Assembly (NCBI GenBank): GCA_021234155.1
Contig: JAJEKV010000026.1
Span: 18,646,167 to 18,710,166 of the forward strand
DNA from: Isoetes taiwanensis
Taxonomy: Eukaryota > Streptophyta > Lycopodiopsida > Isoetales > Isoetaceae
Direction of reading: 5' to 3'
Length of the DNA stretch: 64,000 nucleotides
The notes under the pieces are model-generated. The model was given only the letters and a program-made list of their open reading frames with translations, was not told the origin of the DNA and did not search any database. The position numbers and the translations under genes are program-made. Of the stretch, positions 11,601 through 20,656 are shown one piece after another (position 1 is the stretch's first letter; every line of letters begins with the position of its first letter).

Positions 11601-12432
11601 TGGGCAGCTCCATTTGCTTTGGCATCTCTTGCAGGAACTTCCTAAATTCAGTGCAAAACTCCTTTTTATTGAGATATCCAGTGTTAAATTTGAAGGGGGA
11701 GCTTGTTTTGATATGTTTGTTCCTCAATGCCGTGAGGTTTAAGATCTGTGGGATATGGTCCGATTGAGTATAGCCCATATCTGCTTCCACATAGCAACCA
11801 TCTAGAATGTTTGCCCCTTTATTACTCACGTAATATCTATCAAGAAGGCAGTAAACACGAGACTCACCTTTTTGCTTATTTGTCCAAGAGTAGAGGCAAT
11901 TTGATGGAGGAATTAGACTGAAGCCTATATCATTGATCAGTTTCTCCCATTCAATTCTTTCCTTTCTTTGCAAATTCCTGTGCAGGCCAATTTTTTGATC
12001 CCACGAATCAGTCATGTTCAAGTCACCTGCCATAACCCAGCTTGTTGTTTCTTGAGCTTGTAGCCACATTCTGATTTCCTTCCACATCACTGCTCTCTCA
12101 TCAGGAGAGTTGGAGGCATATATATTGATGAGTCCCCAATTCTCCTCTCCCTCAAAAGTTACAGCTTGCCATCTACCATCTCTAGAGACATGTCTGCTAG
12201 CTACTGTTAGATTTCTCCAGAGTGTTGAGACTCCACCTTTAGTACCTATGGCTTTGGAGTTAAGGGACTGATATCCCTTGCCAACCCAATCACCTAGTGA
12301 GTTAGCCTGAAACTCATCTAGTCTATGCTCTTGGATTAGTACTACATCAGCATTCAGAGCCCTAATGGCTGCCAATACTCTTGCTCTCTTTAGAGCCCCC
12401 CTGATTCCCCTTAGATTCCAAGTTGCTATACG
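8626..12432 (-). CDS. LINE ORF2: endonuclease-reverse transcriptase
   Basis: 1268 residues from the ATG of MRIATWNLRG. The N-terminal APE-type endonuclease (about residues 1-230) shows WNLRG, QEHR, GDLNMT and SDHIP, the nick-making residues for target-primed reverse transcription. The reverse transcriptase (about 470-760) shows LIPKV, WHPIALTN, LDFSRAYD, RRGVRQGCPLAPYLF and the catalytic FADD (YADD in most LINEs). The C-terminal zf-RVT region (about 1130-1180) has CPFGC...HMFFCP. The reading frame extends 20 codons upstream, but homology with the second LINE (MKIVSWNLRG) fixes this start. The ATG overlaps the ORF1 stop by 7 nt plus context (ATGCGTATAG), a geometry compatible with coupled reinitiation. 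Uninterrupted, of usual length for plant L1. Confidence 0.93.
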   Translation of the reverse strand, partial: RIATWNLRGIRGALKRARVLAAIRALNADVVLIQEHRLDEFQANSLGDWVGKGYQSLNSKAIGTKGGVSTLWRNLTVASRHVSRDGRWQAVTFEGEENWGLINIYASNSPDERAVMWKEIRMWLQAQETTSWVMAGDLNMTDSWDQKIGLHRNLQRKERIEWEKLINDIGFSLIPPSNCLYSWTNKQKGESRVYCLLDRYYVSNKGANILDGCYVEADMGYTQSDHIPQILNLTALRNKHIKTSSPFKFNTGYLNKKEFCTEFRKFLQEMPKQMELPSMNKWCKRVREIKGWIKAWGTARMLEFKKTKNELYGRIRMVRQELATKALDSQLHEVEAELENQIKAIEEFEAKGAAVRSKTKHYLEVDQESSKLFFRMAKSRLMENSITEIRDGQGPVISDPKQIEEFFVNKYSALFAKKQPEANYASRLEDGLKDIQDRFSAEENALLVQEITAAEVFKVLSSMAKGKSPGPDGLPPELFIEFWDLLGQDMVDVIKDIWAQKQLHPAIATGFITLIPKVDRPLQMHEWHPIALTNTLYKVIAKLIANRLKIALGRMIGKEQSAFLPGRSIHNNYVIAAEGLHWCKESGQKCVLLKLDFSRAYDTIDWDTLLKILAKLQMDPITIEMIRGLLHAGSASILLNGKPSKLFPLRRGVRQGCPLAPYLFLIIAHVLACMVKKQQDNGRIKGLFLPGLGNRQIPLMQFADDSFAFVRYDDDSIGNFLQCMQHFSSITGVELNLGKCSLIWPFEETVDSRLKAWNMKILDKDMGTKLLGLPLCPNLKLKGLWNPILDKLKKRINGWSSKSLSLAGRTAICNAILGASHVYLSSVMMGPKYVYKQMDAIVRRFLWGGASKLAWEEVCRNRANGGLGLKDYRVQAQVLASKQVWRAIQGEDSPAMHLIRYGLQKCHPVGKPSIPMTLPNAAFIQFEIGSNVSPMMRYILGAWQEVAQLFTTEEIPWEAGSFHIFWCHYLSNEEGLPLALVHPRIYARWKEKNICQLRDIWDANRQKWKAWSSLKTIVGSGQGNKKLYQQILKKVDVISGIDGVEEKWIIKDERGQVIKGYKVSLLYKLLLHREPLRICSRIGYDEADILPYLVDSWNLWCSRKIQHFIWLAWQNGIDTLCRLKQRKIVLDTDCPFGCKAEEDTNHMFFCPTIRPFWDWAMPILGITPQELGWPRIAMLRTSKLKRSMVAIALWCVWKHRCEVDRGKLNSDYRRISASFSFEVSLMGIAHRRKFGDSYDPEFDSVGRISGFYEYFVCFWASRGTIEDD

Positions 12433-14159
12433 CATTTGGAAAGAGAAGGCACCTGTGGAGTTGCTGACCCATTGCCTAGGCCCCTGGAACATGCTTCCCC
12501 TGCCAGGGGACTTATCCCACTGACTGAATTCTCATCTTTACTTCCGCTGTTAGTATCTGTAGTTTCAGCACTGATGTTAGCCAGTCTTGCTTTCCTCCTT
12601 CTTCTTCTTCTTCCAGCTGCTCCAGAGGTCTTAGATAAGTTGGGTAGCACTACCTGGATAGGTATGCCACAGCTGCTTACATTCTCTCCAGTTGCAGTAC
12701 CAACACAGAGCAGATCATGTTTCTTGCCTCGGGCTAGCTCTGCCAAGCCTTCCATCACCTGAGAAGGGCAGGCCTCTTTCATCTTCTCATGCTCTGTCGC
12801 AGGGTTCCCTTGTGCTGGCTCTTCGGACAAAGAGTTACTATTGTTGACCCCTCTGTTGCCCATTGTCTCTGTCAGCATCTCACACTGTTCCTCTCTAGTC
12901 TCCCTTTGTTTTTCTGGCCTTTGGATCTCAGTATTGGTTTTATTGGCCAACCCATCTTGCATCCCAGCCATCCCTGCGTTTCTTGTTGTCCCTGTCAGCA
13001 TTCCATTTTGTTCAATTCCAGCTGGCGCTGGTCTGGCCATCACTTGGGCCACCTCACTAGTCTGGCCACTATACTTTACTGACAGCTGCTGAGGCACAAC
13101 CGCCTTATCCCTTTCAAACTCAGGCAGTTGATTATTGTTGAGGTCTGCAACTACATCTGTTGCAACCGGGTCTCTTATTTCCGTTATCTTTCCTTTTCCC
13201 TTGCCCATCACCATCTCTTGGTCCCTTTCCCACCTGTAGTTGGTTGGGCCGCCAGTGATCTGTCCTTCTGCTGGATCAAAAATCTTTAACGTCCCTGGGC
13301 TCCTCCTTCCAAAATTAGAATAGTTGCCCCTGCCAGAAGTAGGCTTCCTGCGACCCACTAGCTGAAATCCTTCCCCATCCATTTGGCTGGCTTGAGTTGA
13401 CTGCCCACCTATGATCATTCTGTTAGCTGGGCAATGAGTACCCAGATGAATACGATTGGAGCACACCTCACAAACTGGCGGGAGGCCTTCCAGATTTAAT
13501 TTGAAGTTAATCTGTTCATCAAAGAAGCCTCTGCATGAGATTTTATCTGGAATGGGTTTGAGTAGATCAACCATGAAGCATGCTCTTGGGACTGCTTCTT
13601 GCCTGTATTCCAGGGCCACAAATTCACCTGTTTTGGAAAAAAGCACCTTCAGCGCATCCTCATTCCAATACTCACAACCTAAGCCTCTGAGTTGGGTCCA
13701 AACTGGAAAGGGGAGTGAATCAGGACATTCAGTGTTAAACTTTGCTTTCCACTTCTGAACGTAGAACTCGCCAACCTCACATGAAATTAAACCCCTTCTT
13801 AGTAGAATGTCCCGTTCTTTAGCTGTGTTAACCTCCACTAGGAAGTAAGGCTCTCCCAACCAGATGATTCTAGGTAAAGAAGGAACTCTGCAGATTCTTT
13901 CCATAGTCCTCCTGATTGATGCTAGAGACGGGGATCCTCTTGTCACACATCCAATCAAGCCCACAGAGTCAAGCTTTCTGATTCGATTTGCAACCACAGA
14001 AAGGTGGAGAGAGAGTTCCCTCTCATTACTTGTGCTCATTCCTGGGATTACTTCCTTGAAGACCTCTAGCATCTCATCATCCCTTCCCTTGTCCATTGGT
14101 CCAAGATTATATTCTATCTCCCTTCCCTTTCTCAAATAATTCCACTTGAGCGTTTGCAC
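12426..14159 (-). CDS. LINE ORF1: RNA-binding zinc-knuckle protein
   Basis: 577 residues. Around residues 100-200 lies a region resembling the DUF4283-type domain of plant L1 ORF1 (IIWLGEPYFLVEV, CFMVDLLKPIP). It is followed near residue 230-245 by a CX2CX4HX4C zinc knuckle (CEVCSNRIHLGTHC). The C-terminal third is low complexity with a basic cluster (GRRRRRRKARL), suitable for nucleic-acid binding or nuclear entry. ORF1 proteins of this kind bind element RNA and form the RNP with ORF2. The stop codon overlaps the start of ORF2. No frameshift. The family assignment rests on the knuckle and on the position upstream of ORF2. Confidence 0.85.
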   Translation of the reverse strand: MQTLKWNYLRKGREIEYNLGPMDKGRDDEMLEVFKEVIPGMSTSNERELSLHLSVVANRIRKLDSVGLIGCVTRGSPSLASIRRTMERICRVPSLPRIIWLGEPYFLVEVNTAKERDILLRRGLISCEVGEFYVQKWKAKFNTECPDSLPFPVWTQLRGLGCEYWNEDALKVLFSKTGEFVALEYRQEAVPRACFMVDLLKPIPDKISCRGFFDEQINFKLNLEGLPPVCEVCSNRIHLGTHCPANRMIIGGQSTQASQMDGEGFQLVGRRKPTSGRGNYSNFGRRSPGTLKIFDPAEGQITGGPTNYRWERDQEMVMGKGKGKITEIRDPVATDVVADLNNNQLPEFERDKAVVPQQLSVKYSGQTSEVAQVMARPAPAGIEQNGMLTGTTRNAGMAGMQDGLANKTNTEIQRPEKQRETREEQCEMLTETMGNRGVNNSNSLSEEPAQGNPATEHEKMKEACPSQVMEGLAELARGKKHDLLCVGTATGENVSSCGIPIQVVLPNLSKTSGAAGRRRRRRKARLANISAETTDTNSGSKDENSVSGISPLAGEACSRGLGNGSATPQVPSLSKCV

Positions 14160-14827
14160 CTAAGCCGGAACAATGAACGAGGAACGAGCCAATTGCTTGG
14201 GGATCAACTTCTCCTGTGATGTTACTCAAGAGACCCTGCCTATTTGCCCAGAACCAGCCTGTGGGCACTGCCCCAGTCAACTGAAAGAGATGGGCTGGAA
14301 ATTCCTTTTCTTCAATGAATGGCTGCCACAGCTCTCCAGTTGATCCGACAAGATTTCCCCAGAGGGTGAGGTCGGCGGAACAAACTACTGCAATATATTC
14401 TACCTTCTTGAATGGACTATTAGAACTAACTAAAGAACATACACTACTAATGGAGGAACCCGCCATTCCACATGTGTAAAAATTCCGACATCTGCTCCCT
14501 TTATCCTGAGTAAACCTTAACTGAGATCATCACTGTGGACAAGAAAGATGCCAGCAGCCGGCAGATTAGGATTCCCCATAAACTCTCCCAGCCATTCGAA
14601 AGAGACTTCCAGCCACCCACAGATGTGATGATCACCTACAACTAGAATGGTAAATATCCTAGACTTCCTAGAGTTAGCAGCCTGTAGCTCAGCCGGGAGG
14701 GGAATGCCCATGGGCCAGCCGGATTAAGGCAAGTCCTATCGGGCCTGCAGTCCCTACCCTTCGTTACCACTACCAGCAGATCACTCTGGGAAGGAGAGTG
14801 GGATCGAGCATTCAAGAGCAGAGCAAC
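14160..14827 (-). other. 5' UTR of the full-length LINE
   Basis: About 670 bp upstream of ORF1 on the minus strand, GC-richer than its flanks, with short open frames only. An internal promoter is expected here for an L1-type element, but I see no diagnostic motif. The boundary is the resumption of the CT tract. Confidence 0.6.
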
Positions 14828-15037
14828 CCTTTTTCCTTTTCCCCATGCCTTTTACCCTTTTCCATTTTCCCCATGCCTTTTTCCTTTCACCACCCTTTCT
14901 CTTTTTCCTTTTCTTTTCTCTTTTTTCCTTTTTCCCTTTTCCTTTTACCCTTTCCTTTTTCCCCATGCCTTTTTGCCCTTCACATTCTCTCTTTCCACTT
15001 CCCTTTTCCTTTTCCCTCTTTTCATTTACCCTTTCCC
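14828..15037. repeat. Polypyrimidine tract B, right part
   Basis: CT tract with CCCCATGCC islands, collinear with 1150-1350. It is separated from 7615-8455 by the LINE insertion. Confidence 0.85.
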
Positions 15038-18000
15038 CTTAAGAGATCGACGCATGACCAATCACAGTGTTGGTAAGTCGTGCAATAAATTTAGGCCTTC
15101 GAATGCATCCAGATGATCTCGGCCATTCAAATTAGGGCTTGATGCACTACGCACTTACGGTATAACATTATAATATAAGATATGCGGCGATGCCCAATCT
15201 ACTCTCACAAGGATACTCAAACAAGTGCCTTCATTAACTGCAACATCTCAAGGTGACGAAAGTGTCCATCAATCTGCCCATATTAGCAACCTCTACATCA
15301 TTGACCCCATAAAATATTGGGGTCCGAGAACATGCATGTGTCTCCAAACACGATGAGATTTATGTTATCGCTTATTAACACCACCATAGTTGTATTATCA
15401 AATGATAGATGATAGCTAAAAAAATCGTTGAAAGAATTTTCAAGATAGAGCTTTGTGCATGGAGGTATGGAGAATAGAAGCACCAACAACTAATTCTAAC
15501 TTTAGCTAAAAAATGCCTTTGAATGAGCTACAATGCATGGCAATGCATTTAAACACATTGGCAACTCTTCCTATCTTCTAGATCTATGTTTCTAAAATGC
15601 TCTATATTTGCAGTAAAAAAAGATCACTTGTTTGGGCATCAAACAACCCAATCCTCATCCATATAAAAAAATTAAGACATTTCTTTGTATATAGAATCAA
15701 ATAAGCAAAAGTGCTTTCAATATTCAAACAACACATGAGCAACGAACAAAGTGTTATGAAACTATTAGTTTACAAGTTAAAACTTGTAGCTGAATTATCA
15801 TTCGAATACATATATTAACATTCAACCAAGTGTATGAAGAGAAACAAATCATAACCTTGAGCAGGTCTAGATGTTCAAATACAAGTTTTAATACATAAGC
15901 TTGACACTACCGAAGTAGCGAACAAGATTTTTTAAGCTCAGAACAAGCACTTTAATCGGAGCAACAGGCGGATTGTTCTTGAATGGTACAAAACTACTGC
16001 AGCCCATCAACTTCTTTATGGTGAATAGTATAGACTAGTACCTTGGAGCAGATTCTTAGTGACTAGATTTATGCCTACAAAAACAAGTACAAATTAATGA
16101 TATATTTATAGAGAACTGTACTTACACATTCTATTAAATTCAGCATTTGCTAAAAGCAACAGGAGATCTAACAACTGCATGTAAATAATTGTATGCTATC
16201 AATCTTAAACTTGAGAAGCCATGTTGTGCCTCTCCCTTATTGAACGCCAACCTGAATATGCACATGCAGCAGACGTTCCATTGTATGGCAGGAACCAAAA
16301 TACAAACAGATACAATTGTTGACAACACAAGTGCATGTAAGGAAAAGGTAGACCCCCAGGCAAAGGAAGTAAATGGTCCCGACCACCAAGGTCAAACACC
16401 AACTGAAACTTGACCCAATAACAATTGATATTGTAAGATTGAGGCCTAAGTCCTTCATAATTTATCTAAGGTAGCCATGCAAATAAAATTTTTTTGCTCC
16501 AAATGTTGCTTTTCATAATAGTCTTTCTATACTATTTCGAGCAAGCTAAAACGGCCAAGATCCCTTGCATAAATGTGGACAAAGACATACTTTATTTTCA
16601 GTGTTTTCTTTACGTACAAAATCAGTGTTTTCTCATCGTACAGAAGCAAAAACGGGAGCTTGTCTCCTTAATGTTTAGATGTCAAACTCCACATTTGATG
16701 GGCATTCAAAATAAAAAGACTTGCATAATTAGGTAGCCCGATGACTCTTCTTATACATTGATGGCTAGTGCTTATTGGGTAGCCCATAACGACCCAATGT
16801 AGATATTGATGGCTAGTGCTTATTGGGTAGCCCCAATGTAGCGTTGCACGTACAGCTGTAGTGCTAGACCAAGTTGAAGCAACACACAACGACCAAATTT
16901 CGATTTAAAAGATGAACTGCATGCATGGACAAAAGGAGTTATATAGCTTCAAGTTTTTCTGTTCCTTTTTCATACTCTAACTTGGATAAGCATACTCTAT
17001 TTATAATCTTTGCCATGCAATGGAAGATAAATGCAAAGTCCAGGTGCATTGCTAAGGTATAATCTTGTTTAGTTTACTATATCAGTCTCTCCAGGCGTAA
17101 TATATAGCATCAATCTGTGCAACAAACAAATTATCATAGTGGAACTTGACCTTGAATCAGTCAGGGATAGGTTCAATACTGTATACGTTTTATACATAAT
17201 ACGTATTTTTCGTTTGATACGGCACAAATTTGACGTTTAATTCGTCAAAAATACGTCAAAAAATTTCGTCGAAAAAAACGTTTCTAGTAAAAGCGTTTAA
17301 GTTTAAAAGCTGGCGAAGGTTTAAACTACGCGAAAATTAAAAAAAAAACTTTTTTTTTAAATTATTATTGCGATGACCCTCGCCTGGCGTGCCACATTGA
17401 ATTGTGCCATGCCGAGGGTGGGTGTCATTGCTTACGCGATTTTTTTTTTTTTTTTTTTCCGCGTAAGCGAAACCGGTTTAAACTTACGCGGAAAAAAAAG
17501 GTTGAAGGTTTAAAAGCGAATTTCCGGCGTAAACTAAAGGTTTAAACTTTACGCGAATTTTTTTTTTCCGGCCGGCGAGTATTAAATACGAAAAATACGT
17601 ATTTTTCCCAAAAATACGTATTTTTGGACTTTATACGTCTGAAAAAATAATTTCATACGTACAGAACCTATCCCTGGAATCAGTTAATCCTTTGTTGCTT
17701 CATATTCATTTCTGTAAGCATAGTAAGGGTATGCATTTATCATAAAAGGAGACCATGATTTATGGAGGAAGTCTAGCAATGCCTTGAAGGTAGATTTAAT
17801 ATAACCTGGATCAAAACATCCTGCAGATGGGGAATAAGGCTTCTCAAGTAAATCTTGGTGTTAGCTTATGACTTTGAATCTCTCTCTCTCCACTTAGGTA
17901 GGGAAATCCTTAACACTGCTGACTTTTGATTGCATAGCAAAGATTTGGAAGTGCAGAAAACATAAGAGAGTGCTTTCTCAATGTCTAACTTAAGAACACA

Positions 18001-20443
18001 AATCTGTCGCACCATATGACAAACATAAATATGTTTGAGATGAATGCAGAAAATGCAAGGGGCTCACACCATTGTCTAAGGGTGATGGCTTCAATAGCTG
18101 CCATAACACATCATGGTCCAGCATAAAGAACAACTCCTTTTATAGCGCTTTGAAAATATATAATCTGACAGGCATTAGTTGAACTTCTATCTTAAGAACA
18201 TGTAATCGTCTTCCAGAATTTGCATATTACATGGCTCATAGGACTTGCTAGAAGGCTAGGACCTGCAATAGAGGATTATGGCTATGTCAAATATTGAACT
18301 TTAATTACTGCTACAATACATAATAGTCCAGCATAAAGGACACTTCCGTATATAATGTGACAGGCATTAGTTGAAATGCAATCTCAAGAACATGTAATCG
18401 TCTTCCAAAATTTGCATATTTCGTGGGTCATAGGACTTGCTAGGAGGCTAGGACCTGCAGCAGAATATTATGGCTCTGTCAAAGATTGAATTAGCTTCAG
18501 GGAAAAACAAATATGCAATGCAGGAGGATCATCCCTATAAACGTGCCTCTGTTAATTAACAATTATATCAACTATTTCTGATCCATCTCATGGTGAATGT
18601 TTGAACCACAACATGGTTTTGAAGTGGAACATAAATGTTGCAAAGAAGGAAATAGAAAAGGCAAAAGTCAACTCTAAGCATAGAGTCAAGATGAAATACA
18701 TTGTACCTTCAAATCTGGAGGCATGCTTTGTAATCTGTTGATATAAGATATGAGAGCCCCATCTTTGCCACCAAAACCTTTCATTTACCGCTTCGCAAAA
18801 AAGTCCTGAAATCTGCAATCGCATCTACAATCACAAAGTGCAATGAAAAAGACTTACACGTATTGTTAGCTCATGTGAATGGTTTTTATATGCAATAGGC
18901 ATAAGGCACTCATAGTTTAAGTATACAGTAGCTGAAGTATTTAGGTTGACCAAGAGCTTGCTAAAATATCTTTAAGCAAGAATCTTCACCTGTGCGCAAA
19001 ATGTGCACTTGGATTTAGAAAAGAGTCAGTTTCTGCTAGAAATCTGGGCAACAACAGCGCAAAAGCATTCTCTGGTCTGAGAAATGGCCTCTCGAAGGAG
19101 CGATTTGGTGGAGTTCCAACAACCATAGCAGATTTAAACTATTCAAACTCATGGTGTGAACAAACACAATCTTGACAGATTCAGGCTATCCAAACTCATG
19201 GTGGGAACAATCACAACCTTCTGTACAACCACTCCGAGTCTGTCTGGGTTCACACGGCCATAAAAAAAATCATGTATTTTAAATCCGCGTCTTGCAGAAG
19301 GGGAATATGAATAGAAAACCTTCCAATGGCATGCCAAATGCAAACCCAACTATCCAAGGGGATCCTTTCTACACAGCTAAACTAAAGATAATTTTGGATC
19401 ATTAGAATCCCAAGATACTTTATAATCAAGATGCTCCTGTTTAAAAGCTGGGCAATCCAGTACAGAACGGGAAGAACATGAACAGAGAAGACAAAAACAA
19501 AGAACCTGCATCAGGCACACCCGCAGTTCAAAGCAGCAACTTCCTGATTCTTGATGCAAATTATGAGCGTCTCTTAAAAAAGCTCTGAAGCATCCCCTGG
19601 CAACCCAAAGATTTTGCCATATTTTCATGCATCTTGCAAAAGCCCTAATCTAGCAAAAAGATAACAGCGGCAACCACATATTTGTTGCTTAGATTTTGCA
19701 TCAAAGCTAAGAACGGAACTGAACCGGTGGATCAACTCCGCCATAGTCGATGTTTCCATTTTCACCTGCAATGCGGCCATGAATCAAAGCCATGGCTTAT
19801 GCTTGGCACTGCCGTAGACATCAATAGCAGCTCTGTCGCCCTCTAACACAGAAAAAACAGCGTGAGGAAGCTCAATGGAGGAAGCTCGATGGCGAGAATC
19901 TGATTGTATGGCTAAATCTCGGCCATTGAATTTAAGGCTAAATCTCAGTCGTTGGATCTAGGGCTGGGTCCAACACTTACACCATAACATTATAATATAG
20001 GATAAGATAGGTGGCAAGAAGATGTTTTTTTGGAAAAGGATTGAAGTTCTTACTGTTCTCTAGAGCGCTGACAAAATCAGCAAATGGTGGTGTCATTAAT
20101 AGTGTAGCTCCATCCACATCTAGGCCAAGCCATATTGTTTGGTAATGTGACATTTAAGGTAAGAATTGGCCGGTTTGCAAAGACAAGAACATCACGAGAA
20201 GGTATAATATCTGCGCAAGGTCGAAAATTACTATGGATCATTACATTTTTCGACAATTTTGAAGGGGTCCCTTTTTACATCCAGTGCACAGGTTCTTGAA
20301 GCAGTTACCTGGATAAAATATTTACCATGGTGATATTAAATGGCTGCCATCTTGAGGTCTTGTCCATCTTGAGTCAGTAATAGAGGTGATATTTCCATTG
20401 GAGTTAGACAAACATAAGGTGGCCTTAAGCGTAAGGCATGGAA
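15038..20443. repeat. Segmental duplication, copy B (non-coding)
   Basis: Nearly identical to 1351-7284 over about 5.4 kb, including the hAT-like MITE with the same target-site duplication, so the MITE inserted before the duplication. The copy ends at GGCATGGAA, where LINE-2 begins. Differences from copy A are few in the first 2 kb, then concentrate in the MITE core and at CTG/CAG positions. No recognisable gene. Confidence 0.88.
17162..17676. mobile_element. hAT-like MITE, copy 2
   Basis: Ends CAGGGATAGGTTC ... GAACCTATCCCTG with a perfect GAATCAGT duplication (17154-17161, 17677-17684). It is at the orthologous position of 3477-4092, yet is 515 bp instead of 616 bp. Terminal 60-80 bp and a central block (GCGATGACCCTCGCCTGGCG) are conserved; the CG-rich stretches between are not alignable by eye. 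Confidence 0.85.
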
Positions 20444-20445
20444 GC

Positions 20446-20572
20446 ATGCATTGAGGTTGTTCTTGGGCCTCAAGAGCCTCCAACCAGGAAGAAAAAGAAG
20501 AAGAAAAGCAAGAGAAATGAAAGCAATGGGGAGGATGAGGGCTTTCCAAGAGCCCCCCATCAGGCAAGCTGA
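20446..20572 (+). pseudogene. LINE-2 ORF1, C-terminal fragment
   Basis: The frame ...IEVVLG... then a run of Lys/Arg (TRKKKKKKSKR) parallels IQVVLP...GRRRRRRKAR in the intact ORF1. Stop TGA at 20570-20572. Only the basic tail is left because of 5' truncation. Unlike the intact LINE, ORF1 ends about 84 nt before ORF2 instead of overlapping it. Confidence 0.6.
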
Positions 20573-20656
20573 AGCACATATGGCTAATGCCATCTGGACA
20601 GCACTGGAAGTTACCAAAAATCAGGTAGAGGCTTAGTTAAATTTATTATCCTTCTC

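Larger units (their letters stand above)
8456..14827 (-). mobile_element. Full-length L1-type LINE (LINE-1 of this window)
   Basis: About 6.37 kb on the minus strand: 5' UTR, ORF1 and ORF2, a short 3' UTR and a poly(A) tail seen as T(42-47) at 8456-8502. Both ORFs are uninterrupted. The element sits within polypyrimidine tract B, so a target-site duplication cannot be separated from the low-complexity flanks (CCCTTTTT occurs on both sides). The 5' boundary is set where the CT tract resumes near 14828. Intact ORFs and a long pure tail suggest a recent insertion that may still be competent. Confidence 0.88.

Noticed and set aside
20336-20617. Minus-strand frames opposite the LINE-2 start
   Set aside because: Overlap the copy B/LINE-2 junction and the ORF1 tail on the plus strand; no motif.
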